A stretch of DNA of 64,000 nucleotides from Caldimonas tepidiphila. Lineage in GTDB: Bacteria > Pseudomonadota > Gammaproteobacteria > Burkholderiales > Burkholderiaceae_C. A program made the translations under genes and the position numbers. Shown piece after piece: positions 57,191 through 64,000 of this stretch. Location: the NCBI RefSeq assembly GCF_003569765.1, contig NZ_QXMG01000022.1, positions 22,444 to 86,443 on the forward strand. Reading direction: 5' to 3'. Within the stretch, counting starts at the first letter, position 1, and each line of letters begins with the position of its first letter. Under the pieces are notes generated by a model. The model was given only the letters and a program-made list of their open reading frames with translations. It had not been told where the DNA came from and searched no databases.

Positions 57191-60034
57191 GTGCTGCTGC
57201 TGACCGTTCTTCTGCCGCTATTCCTCGGCACGACCCTGCCCGCGCTGCTCAACCGCAGTGGCGCCGGCACGGACGCGCCGAGCCACCGCCGCGCCTGGAT
57301 CGCCTGGTGCGCCGCCGCCGTCACCGCCTCCAGCCTCGGGCTGCTGCTGAGCCAGGCGCCGGCCGTGTTCGCCGGCCAGACCCTGCTGGAGACCTACAGC
57401 TGGGTGCCGCAGATCGGCCTGAACCTCGGCTTCCGGCTCGACGGCCTGGCGCTGATGTTCGCGCTGCTGATCACCGGCATCGGCCTGCTGATCATCCTCT
57501 ACGCCCACTACTACCTCAGCCCCGAGGACTCGGCCGCGAAGTTCTACAGCCTGATGATGCTGTTCATGGCGGCGATGCTCGGCGTCGTGCTGTCGGACAA
57601 CCTGCTGGTGCTGGTGGTGTTCTGGGAGGCGACAAGCCTGTCGTCCTTCCTGCTGGTGGGCTACTGGCAGCACAAGGCCGAGGCGCGCGACGGGGCGCGC
57701 ACCGCGCTGGCCGTCACCGGCGGCGGCGGCCTGGCGATGCTCGCCGGCATCGTGATCCTCGGCCAGATCGCCGGCACCTACGACCTGAGCGCCATGCTCG
57801 GCCGCGCCGCCGAGATCCAGGCAGACCCCCGCTACCCCGCGGCCCTCGTGCTGATCCTGCTCGGCTGCTTCACGAAGAGCGCGCAGTTCCCCTTCCACTT
57901 CTGGCTGCCGCAGGCGATGGCCGCCCCGACCCCGGTGTCGGCCTACCTGCACTCGGCGACGATGGTGAAGGCAGGCGTCTTCCTGCTCGCGCGCCTGAAC
58001 CCGGTGCTCGGCGGCACCGAGCTCTTCCACCTGCTCGTGGCCGGCGCCGGCATCGTGACGCTGGCCTTCGCCGCCTTCGTCGCCGTCTTCAAGCACGACC
58101 TGAAAGGGCTGCTCGCCTACTCGACGATCAGCCACCTCGGCCTGATCACCTTCCTGATCGGCCTGGGCTCGCCGCTGTCGGCAGTCGCCGCGGTGTTCCA
58201 CGTGCTGAACCACGCCACCTTCAAGGCCTCGCTCTTCATGACGGCCGGCATCATCGACCACGAGACCGGCACACGCGACATGCGTCGCCTTGGCGGCCTG
58301 TGGAAGTACATGCCCTGGACCGCGACGCTCGCGATGGTGGCTGCCGCGTCGATGGCCGGCGTGCCGCTGGCCAACGGTTTCCTGTCCAAGGAGATGTTCT
58401 TCACCGAGACGGTGACGGCCTCCGAGACCTGGCTGCTGCCGGCGGCGGCGACCTTCGCCGGCATCTGCAGCGTCGCGTACTCGCTGCGCTTCATCCACGA
58501 CGTCTTCTTCAACGGCCCGCCGAAGGACCTGCCCGACGACCACCCGCACGAGCCGCCCTTCTTCATGAAGGCGCCGGTCGGGCTGCTGGTGGTGATCTGC
58601 CTGGTGGTCGGCGTGCTGCCGGCGCTGACCTTCGGCCCGATGGTGCACGTGGCCGCCACGGCGGTGGCCGGCGCGCCGCTGCCGGAATACCACCTCGCGA
58701 TCTGGCACGGCTTCAACCTGCCGCTGCTGATGAGCGCGATCGCGCTGGTCGGCGGTGTGGCGATGTACTTCGCGCTGCACCGCCTGTTCCGCCTGCATGA
58801 GCAGGTGATCGAGCAGTGGTGGCGCGGCTGGACCGGCTTCGAGATCTTCTCGCGGGCGATCGACAGCGTCTTCAGGCTGTGCGGCCGCCTCACCCTCGCG
58901 CTGGAGAACGGCTCGCTGCAGCGCTACGCCGCCTGGCTGACCGCCTCGGCCGTCGTCGTCGTCGCGGTGCCGCTGTGGCAGCACGGCTCCCCCGGCACCG
59001 GCACGCGCGAGCTGCTGCCTGCCAACCCGCTCGCGATCGCGCTGTGGCTGGTGCTGGCGGCGAGCTGCGGCGCGATCGTGCTCATGCACCATGACCGCTT
59101 CAAGGCGGTGGTGCTCACCGGCCTGGTCGGGCTCGTGGCGGCGCTGACCTTCGTGTCGCTGTCGGCACCGGACCTCGCGCTCACGCAGTTGTCGGTCGAG
59201 GTCGTCTCCACCGTGCTGCTGCTGATGGGCCTGGCGCTGCTGCCGCAGCATTCGCCGCGCGAGTCGGGCGCGGCGAGGCGCGTGCGCGACGGGGTGCTGG
59301 CGCTCGCCGGCGGCGGGGGCCTGGCCTGGCTGACCTGGCTGATGCTCACCCGCGACCACGACTCGATCTCCTGGTTCTTCCTCGAGCAGTCGGTGCCCGG
59401 CGGCGGCGGCACCAACTCGGTCAACGTGATCCTGGTGGACTTCCGCGGCTACGACACCTTCGGCGAGATCACCGTGCTCGGCATCGCCGCGCTCGGCGTG
59501 ATGGCGCTGCTCGACGGCATGCGCGCGCGCCGCCCCGGTGCCGACCCGGCCGGCCGCGCCTGGACCTTCGCCGCCACACCGCTGCTGCTGCGCGTGGCCT
59601 CGCGCGTGGTGCTGCCGCTGGCACTGGTCGTCACGCTCTACATCTTCCTGCGCGGCCACAATCTGCCCGGCGGCGGCTTCATCGCCGGGCTGATCACGGC
59701 GGTGGCGCTCGTGCTGCAGTTCATGGCGCTGGGCCAGTCGCGGGCGGAGGCGCTGCTGCGCTCGCAGTCCGGACGCCGCTTCGTGCGCTGGATCGGCACG
59801 GGTCTGGCGATCGCCGGCATCACCGGCGCCGGCGCCTTCGCCTTCGGCCGGCCCTTCCTGACCAGCGCGCACGGCCATCCCCACGTGCCGCTGCTCGGCG
59901 AGCTGCCGCTCGCCTCGGCCGCGCTGTTCGACCTGGGGGTCTACATCACCGTGGTCGGCGCGACGCTGCTGATGCTGTCGGCGCTGGGCGCGGTCAGCAA
60001 GGAAAGCCCGCAGCCCGCCGGGAGCGCATCATGA
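57191..60034 (+). CDS. mnhA: Mrp/Pha cation:proton antiporter, fused subunits A and B
   Basis: The 947-residue protein joins MrpA and MrpB. The N-terminal 500 residues are a NuoL-like antiporter unit (FHFWLPQAMAAPTPVSAYLHSATMVKAG near 236). A middle part (about 600-700) resembles the MrpA C-terminal extension, and the last 180 residues are the MnhB domain (LYIFLRGHNLPGGGFIAGLITA near 816). Such A-B fusions mark group-2 (PhaA-type) operons. The complex exports Na+ or K+ in exchange for H+. The start is GTG 57191; a -10 box TACAAT lies at 57158-57163. Confidence 0.93.
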   Translation: MLLLTVLLPLFLGTTLPALLNRSGAGTDAPSHRRAWIAWCAAAVTASSLGLLLSQAPAVFAGQTLLETYSWVPQIGLNLGFRLDGLALMFALLITGIGLLIILYAHYYLSPEDSAAKFYSLMMLFMAAMLGVVLSDNLLVLVVFWEATSLSSFLLVGYWQHKAEARDGARTALAVTGGGGLAMLAGIVILGQIAGTYDLSAMLGRAAEIQADPRYPAALVLILLGCFTKSAQFPFHFWLPQAMAAPTPVSAYLHSATMVKAGVFLLARLNPVLGGTELFHLLVAGAGIVTLAFAAFVAVFKHDLKGLLAYSTISHLGLITFLIGLGSPLSAVAAVFHVLNHATFKASLFMTAGIIDHETGTRDMRRLGGLWKYMPWTATLAMVAAASMAGVPLANGFLSKEMFFTETVTASETWLLPAAATFAGICSVAYSLRFIHDVFFNGPPKDLPDDHPHEPPFFMKAPVGLLVVICLVVGVLPALTFGPMVHVAATAVAGAPLPEYHLAIWHGFNLPLLMSAIALVGGVAMYFALHRLFRLHEQVIEQWWRGWTGFEIFSRAIDSVFRLCGRLTLALENGSLQRYAAWLTASAVVVVAVPLWQHGSPGTGTRELLPANPLAIALWLVLAASCGAIVLMHHDRFKAVVLTGLVGLVAALTFVSLSAPDLALTQLSVEVVSTVLLLMGLALLPQHSPRESGAARRVRDGVLALAGGGGLAWLTWLMLTRDHDSISWFFLEQSVPGGGGTNSVNVILVDFRGYDTFGEITVLGIAALGVMALLDGMRARRPGADPAGRAWTFAATPLLLRVASRVVLPLALVVTLYIFLRGHNLPGGGFIAGLITAVALVLQFMALGQSRAEALLRSQSGRRFVRWIGTGLAIAGITGAGAFAFGRPFLTSAHGHPHVPLLGELPLASAALFDLGVYITVVGATLLMLSALGAVSKESPQPAGSAS

Positions 60035-60402
60035 GTCTCGAATTCCTCGTCGCCAGCGGCATCGGCATCGTCGCCGCCACCGGCATCTACCTGATGCTGC
60101 GCGGCCGAACCTTCCCCGTCGTGCTCGGCCTCACGATCCTGAGCTACGCGGTCAACGTCTTCATCTTCGGCATGGGCCGGCTGTGGACCAACGCGGCACC
60201 CATCCTCGGCGGCGACGGCCCGGTGGCCGACCCGCTGCCGCAGGCGCTGGTGCTCACCGCGATCGTGATCGGCTTTGCCACCACCGGCTTCATCATCGAG
60301 CTCGCGCTGCGCAGCCGCCACGAGTCCGGCACCGACCACGTCGACGGGCGCGACGGCGAGCGCCGCGCCTCCGGCCGCCTCCCTGAGGAGCACGGCGCAT
60401 GA
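60031..60402 (+). CDS. mnhC: Mrp antiporter subunit C
   Basis: The 123-residue protein is NuoK-like with three membrane segments (TGIYLMLRGRTFPVVLGLTILSYAVN). The segment DPLPQALVLTAIVIGFATTGF is typical of MrpC. It overlaps subunit A by ATGA. The C-terminal tail is polar and longer than in many relatives. Confidence 0.95.
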   Translation: MSLEFLVASGIGIVAATGIYLMLRGRTFPVVLGLTILSYAVNVFIFGMGRLWTNAAPILGGDGPVADPLPQALVLTAIVIGFATTGFIIELALRSRHESGTDHVDGRDGERRASGRLPEEHGA

Positions 60403-62096
60403 TCTCCGAGACGACGAATCCCCTGATGACGCACCTGCCGGTGCTGGCGGTGCTGCTGCCTGCCTTCACCGCGATGCTGATGCTGCTGATCGGTGACAAC
60501 GAGGGCCTGAACGCCCACGGCAACCCGCGGCTGCGGCTGCGCCGCATGCTCAGCCTGCTGTCGGTCGGGCTCGGCCTCGCGATCGCGCTGACGCTGGTCG
60601 GCCGCGCGGCCGAGGGCGAGCTGATCGTCTACCGCCTCGGCGACTGGCAGCCGCCCTTCGGCATCGCGCTGGTCGTGGACCGGCTCTCGGCGCTGATGCT
60701 GCTGATCGCGCAGCTCGTCGCGCTGCCGGTGCTGTGGTACGCCAGCGGCGGCTGGGACACGCAGGGCCGCCACTTCCACGCGCTCTTCCAGTTCCAGCTG
60801 ATGGGCCTGGCGGGCGCCTTCGTCACCGGCGACCTGTTCAACCTGTTCGTGTTCTTCGAGGTGCTGCTGATCGCGTCCTACGTGCTGCTTCTGCACGGGC
60901 AGGGACAGGCGCGGCTCAAGTACGGTGTCCACTATGTGGTGCTCAACCTCGCCGCGTCGGCGCTGTTCCTGATCGGGCTGGCGCTGATCTACGCGACCAC
61001 CGGCACGCTGAGCATGGCCGACCTCATGGTGCGCGCGGCAGCGGTCGAGCCGGCGCAGGTGCCGGTGCTGCAGGGCGCGGCGCTGCTGCTGCTGGTCGTG
61101 TTCGGCCTGAAGGCGGCGCTGGTGCCGCTGCACCTGTGGCTGCCGGCGACCTATGCGGCCGCGAGCCCGCCGGTGGCGGCGCTGTTCGCGATCATGACCA
61201 AGGTCGGCTGCTACAGCATCATCCGCGTGCACGGCACGATCTTCGGGCCCGGCGCCGGCGAGCTGGCGATGGTCGCGCAGCCCTGGCTGCTGCCGCTGGC
61301 GATCGCGACCAGCGTGCTCGGCGTGGTGGGCGCGCTCGCGGCGAACTCGATGGCGCGCATGGTGGCCTACCTCACCGTGTCCTCGGTCGGCACGATCCTG
61401 ATCGGCACCGCGCTCTACGACAACGCCGCGCTGTCTGCTTCGCTCTACTACATGGCGCACAGCACGCTGGTGATCGCCGGGCTCTTCCTGCTGGTCGAGC
61501 TCGTCGGCTCGCAGCGCGGCGAGATGGGCGACCGGCTGCGGCCGGCCGCGCCGCTGCTGCAGCCGGTGCTGCTCGGGCTGATGATGCTGCTCGGCGCCGC
61601 CTCGGTCGCGGGCGTGCCGCCGCTGCCCGGCTTCCTCGGCAAACTGATGCTGCTGCAGAGCAGCACCGGCTCGGCCGCGCAGCCCTGGGTCTGGACCTCG
61701 GTGCTGCTCGTCGGCTTCCTGTCGCTGGTGGGCCTGGCGCGTGCCGGCTCGATCCTGTTCTGGAACGTGCGCAGCGAGCTGCCACGTGGCGGCGGCAGCG
61801 CCTGCTCCGCCGGCGCGAGCCCGAAGCTCGTGGCCTCGACCGTCGCGCTGCTGCTCGCCGGCGTGCTGATCGCGGTGGCGGCAGGCCCGATCAAGCGCTA
61901 CACCGACGACGCGGCCGCGCAACTCGCCGACCGCGCCGCCTACGCACACGCGGTGCTGGGCCCCGAGGGGCTCGACGCGCGCACCACCCGCCCCTACACC
62001 GGCGAGGCTGGCACCGCGCCCGAGCCGCTGCACCGCCCGATCGAGCGCGCCCGCCCCGAGACCGCGCCGAACGCTCCGCAAGGGAGGCAACCATGA
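60399..62096 (+). CDS. mnhD: Mrp antiporter subunit D
   Basis: The 565-residue protein is a NuoM/N-like antiporter subunit with about 14 membrane segments. The proton-path segment FGLKAALVPLHLWLPATYAAASPPVAALFA is at about residues 227-256. It overlaps subunit C by ATGA. The C-terminal 50 residues are polar. It belongs to the same transcript as the other subunits. Confidence 0.95.
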   Translation: MISETTNPLMTHLPVLAVLLPAFTAMLMLLIGDNEGLNAHGNPRLRLRRMLSLLSVGLGLAIALTLVGRAAEGELIVYRLGDWQPPFGIALVVDRLSALMLLIAQLVALPVLWYASGGWDTQGRHFHALFQFQLMGLAGAFVTGDLFNLFVFFEVLLIASYVLLLHGQGQARLKYGVHYVVLNLAASALFLIGLALIYATTGTLSMADLMVRAAAVEPAQVPVLQGAALLLLVVFGLKAALVPLHLWLPATYAAASPPVAALFAIMTKVGCYSIIRVHGTIFGPGAGELAMVAQPWLLPLAIATSVLGVVGALAANSMARMVAYLTVSSVGTILIGTALYDNAALSASLYYMAHSTLVIAGLFLLVELVGSQRGEMGDRLRPAAPLLQPVLLGLMMLLGAASVAGVPPLPGFLGKLMLLQSSTGSAAQPWVWTSVLLVGFLSLVGLARAGSILFWNVRSELPRGGGSACSAGASPKLVASTVALLLAGVLIAVAAGPIKRYTDDAAAQLADRAAYAHAVLGPEGLDARTTRPYTGEAGTAPEPLHRPIERARPETAPNAPQGRQP

Positions 62097-62626
62097 GCAC
62101 GAAATCCGCCTCGGTGATGGACCGCTGGCTCCCCCACCCGGTCATCACGCTGCTGATCGTCGCGAGCTGGCTGCTGCTGATGCAAAGCTTCCGGGGTCCG
62201 GACATCTTCTGGGCCGTGCTGATCGGCCTCGTGGTGCCCAAGCTGCTCGGCGACTTCCTGCCGGTGCGGGTGCACCTGCGGGTGGGGCCCGCGCTGCGGC
62301 TGATGCGCATCGTGCTGTGGGACATCATCGTCGCCAACATCGCGGTGGCCCGGCTCGTGCTCGGTCCGATGTCGCGCCCGCGCCCGGCCTGGATCGAGGT
62401 GCCGCTGACCGCCACCCACCCGACCGCGATCGCCCTCTTCGCCGCGATCATCACCACCACGCCCGGCACCGTCTCCTGCGTGATCGACGAGGAGCGGCGC
62501 CTGATCCTCGTGCACGCGCTCGACGCCGAGGACCCGCAGGCGATGGCGACCGACATGAAGCGGCGCTACGAGGACCTGCTCATCGACATCTTCGAACACG
62601 GCAACCTGCCCGGGAGGACCGCATGA
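62093..62626 (+). CDS. mnhE: Mrp antiporter subunit E
   Basis: The 177-residue protein has two or three membrane segments and the MnhE pattern (VANIAVARLVLGPMSRPRPAWIEVPL, then TTTPGTVSCVIDEERRLILVHALD). It stabilises the complex. GGGAGG precedes the ATG, which overlaps the subunit D stop. Confidence 0.95.
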   Translation: MSTKSASVMDRWLPHPVITLLIVASWLLLMQSFRGPDIFWAVLIGLVVPKLLGDFLPVRVHLRVGPALRLMRIVLWDIIVANIAVARLVLGPMSRPRPAWIEVPLTATHPTAIALFAAIITTTPGTVSCVIDEERRLILVHALDAEDPQAMATDMKRRYEDLLIDIFEHGNLPGRTA

Positions 62627-62904
62627 ACGCCGGCGTGCTCGACATCGCGCTGAACATCGCGCTCGGCGCGCTCGCCGTCTCGGTGCTGCTGTGCGGCTGG
62701 CGGCTGATCAGAGGCCCCGAGGTCACCGACCGCATCATCGCGATCGACACCCTCTACCTCAACGCCGTGGGCCTCACGGTACTGCTCAACATCCGGCTCG
62801 GCACCGAGATGCTGTTCGAGGCGGCGCTGATCGTCGCGATGCTCGGCTTCGTCGGCACCGTGGCGCTGTCGCGCTACCTGACACGCGGCGACGTGATCGA
62901 GTGA
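62623..62904 (+). CDS. mnhF: Mrp antiporter subunit F
   Basis: The 93-residue protein has three membrane segments and the conserved RGPEVTDRIIAIDTLYLNAVG block. It overlaps subunit E by ATGA. Relatives include sodium/bile-salt resistance proteins of the MrpF type. Confidence 0.95.
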   Translation: MNAGVLDIALNIALGALAVSVLLCGWRLIRGPEVTDRIIAIDTLYLNAVGLTVLLNIRLGTEMLFEAALIVAMLGFVGTVALSRYLTRGDVIE

Positions 62905-62917
62905 AGGAGACCCGACC

Positions 62918-63301
62918 ATGAACCTCGAAATCCTGGCCGAATGGCTGATCGCCGCGCTGCTGGTGATCGGCGCCTTCTTCTCGCTGGTCGGCTCGATCGG
63001 CCTGGCGCGCCTGCCCGACTTCTTCATGCGGCTGCATGCGCCGACCAAGGCCTCCACGCTCGGCCTCGGCGGCATCCTGATCGCGTCGATGATCTACGCC
63101 GCGGTGCAGGGGCGCGCCGGCTTTGCCGAGCTGCTGATCACGCTGTTCATCTTCGTCACCGCGCCGGTGTCGGCCAACCTGATGGCGCAGGCGGCGCTGC
63201 ACCTGCGGCTGCCGTCGAAGGCGCCGCTGCCCGGGAATGTCGCACGCTCGCCGACGGCCACTGCCACGAAGTCAGCGAAAGCAAGGCCCCGCAAACGATA
63301 A
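62918..63301 (+). CDS. mnhG: Mrp antiporter subunit G
   Basis: The 127-residue protein has three membrane segments (about residues 8-30, 45-65 and 70-92) and the LPDFFMRLHAPTKASTLGLGG signature. AAGGAG lies before the ATG. It completes the operon. Bases 63143-63243 recur inverted at 63726-63826 with only two differences. The basic tail (KSAKARPRKR) is not shared with the copy. Confidence 0.95.
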   Translation: MNLEILAEWLIAALLVIGAFFSLVGSIGLARLPDFFMRLHAPTKASTLGLGGILIASMIYAAVQGRAGFAELLITLFIFVTAPVSANLMAQAALHLRLPSKAPLPGNVARSPTATATKSAKARPRKR

Positions 63302-63337
63302 TTGGCGCCGGTTTTTCGACCCCACCCCCGCCCCACC

Positions 63338-63406
63338 ATGACCACCACGATCAAGCACGACGACCTCGTCGAAAGCGTCGCAGCCGCGCTGCAGTACATC
63401 TCCTAG
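63338..63406 (+). pseudogene. 5' fragment of class I fumarate hydratase
   Basis: The first 22 codons (MTTTIKHDDLVESVAAALQYIS) match my recollection of the N-terminus of class I (4Fe-4S) fumarases of Burkholderiales, which continue YYHPVD. Here a TAG follows at once and the downstream sequence is unrelated, so the gene has been cut off at about 63403. A functional copy must exist elsewhere if the enzyme is needed. Confidence 0.65.
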
Positions 63407-63725
63407 ACCCAATCAGGAAAATTCTAAGACAAATCAATAAGTTACGCGTCTTGTTGACCGCTGCGTAGCTTTTGCTTAGAGACAATCCGGGCCTCCCTCC
63501 TCACACGCATGCACCGTTCATGAGTGGGAGGGGGCACCCTGTCATATTGCACCTTGCCACACAGGCCCTGCGGGCGCCATTCGAGCGCTGCCGAGGGCAG
63601 CGGTGAAATGCACTGTCCTCCTTCGGCCATAGTGCAGACAGATCAAAGACACCCCTGACCTTCGCGTCTCCCACCGCCTTCCGTTGCACGCTCCATACTT
63701 TGGTCGAGCTGTTTTCGGCTCCGAC
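63407..63725. other. Unassigned lower-GC insert
   Basis: This stretch is visibly less GC-rich than the rest of the window (the first 80 bases are AT-rich) and has no convincing gene on either strand. It holds a hairpin with CCTCCC (63492-63497) and GGGAGG (63526-63531) plus inner CTCA/TGAG. It may be the remnant of a mobile or integrated element, but no hallmark was recognised. Confidence 0.5.
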
Positions 63726-63880
63726 GCGACATTCCCGGGCAGCGGCGCCTTCGACGGCAGCCTCAGGTGCAGCGCCGCCTGCGCCATCAGGTTGGCCGAC
63801 ACCGGCGCGGTGAGGAAGATGAACAGCGCGATCAGCAGTTCAATCAGTCCGGAGAGGCCTTGTAGGACCGCATAAATCAT
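63726..63880 (-). pseudogene. Inverted C-terminal fragment of an mnhG-like gene
   Basis: On the minus strand the frame reads MIYAVLQGLSGLIELLIALFI and continues FLTAPVSANLMAQ up to PLPGNVA, corresponding to about residues 58-108 of MnhG. The first two membrane segments are missing, and the frame runs on into unrelated residues after the homology ends near 63726. It cannot make a working subunit. The ATG at 63880 is just an internal methionine of the parent gene. Confidence 0.85.
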
Positions 63881-63943
63881 CGCGGCGCAAGCCGCCGCTT
63901 ATTCCCATGTAGAGCACCTCCGTAGACGCCGCGGCGGAGGCTG

Positions 63944-64000
63944 GGCTTTGTTGCGCAAATAGATTGAGAGCGAGATTCCCCTGACCCCGGACGGAGTTAT
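63944..64000. mobile_element. Probable left end of an IS5-family (IS903-type) element
   Basis: GGCTTTGTTGCGCAAAT at 63944-63960 resembles the terminal inverted repeat of IS903-group elements (GGCTTTGTTG followed by an AT-rich part). The element would continue past the window edge, so no transposase is visible. The call rests on this repeat and on the rearranged context. Confidence 0.55.

Larger units (their letters stand above)
63143..63826. repeat. Inverted 101-bp repeat pair (mnhG and its copy)
   Basis: The repeat units are 63143-63243 and 63726-63826 in opposite orientation, identical at 99 of 101 positions by my alignment. The 482 bases between them contain the mnhG end, the fumarase fragment and lower-GC sequence. 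Recombination between them could invert the segment. Confidence 0.75.

Noticed and set aside
63480..63545. Possible group II intron end (hairpin with ACCGTTC near 63512)
   Set aside because: The domain V pattern with AGC...GAAA...CGGTTC is not met, and no reverse transcriptase is present.
63542..63880. A 112-residue intact gene on the minus strand
   Set aside because: It lacks the first half of MnhG and ends in unrelated residues beyond the homology, so it is a fragment.

Overview
The window is GC-rich (roughly 70 percent) chromosomal DNA from a betaproteobacterium. It most resembles the Burkholderiales, in the Rubrivivax/Leptothrix/Caldimonas direction. The evidence is the gene order tpiA-secG-tRNA-Leu-nuoA..N followed by DUF2818, NUDIX and DUF1178 genes, a small Trp-rich protein family typical of that order, a group-2 type Mrp antiporter operon with fused A+B subunits, and the general codon use. 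This placement is inference from content; no search was run.

Layout. 1-7.5 kb: a 5'-truncated NadR-like kinase, hslO, a gamma-carbonic anhydrase-like gene, a DUF455 ferritin-like gene, a TldD/TldE-like pair and an erythromycin-esterase-family gene. 7.5-12.2 kb: an alanine-catabolism module in which an Lrp-type regulator (DadR-like) is divergent from an AGCS alanine/Na+ symporter, followed by dadA and an alanine racemase. The promoters of symporter and dadA share an Lrp-like motif. 12.2-17.3 kb: an MFS transporter, aroC with a three-hairpin attenuator-like leader, a CBS-domain protein, an O-acetylhomoserine sulfhydrylase-like enzyme and an alpha/beta hydrolase. 17.3-19.3 kb: an FNR/Dnr-type box followed by a two-gene operon encoding an ABC ATPase fused to a dual-specificity phosphatase and a small Roadblock-like protein. 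This is the least explained functional unit here. 19.3-25.2 kb: YihY, DUF2069, D-2-hydroxyglutarate dehydrogenase, a lipoprotein, DUF1178, NUDIX and DUF2818.

25.2-39.8 kb: the complete 14-gene respiratory complex I operon (nuoA to nuoN, minus strand). 39.9-47.7 kb: tRNA-Leu(GAG), secG, tpiA, a quinone oxidoreductase, pnp, rpsO, an orphan amino-acid-type binding protein and tsaD. 47.8-51.9 kb: a nitrate-assimilation unit consisting of a NasT-type ANTAR antiterminator, a sigma-54 promoter, a two-hairpin ANTAR RNA target, an intrinsic terminator, then nitrate-binding protein, permease and ATPase. 52-57 kb: lgt, a small membrane protein, a c-type cytochrome, acs, UPF0114 and DUF2062.

57.2-63.3 kb: the Mrp/Pha-type cation/proton antiporter operon mnhA(B)CDEFG. 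63.3-64 kb: a rearrangement junction. The first 22 codons of a class I fumarase are cut off by lower-GC unrelated sequence. Next comes an inverted partial copy of mnhG, and the window ends in what looks like the terminal repeat of an IS5-family (IS903-type) element.

Most genes are housekeeping, and two energy-coupled systems dominate: complex I and the Mrp antiporter, which share NuoL/M/N-type subunits. The accessory interest lies in the ABC-phosphatase/Roadblock pair, in several leader-RNA structures (nitrate operon, aroC, rpsO, pnp), in two probable leaderless promoters, and in the broken right end.
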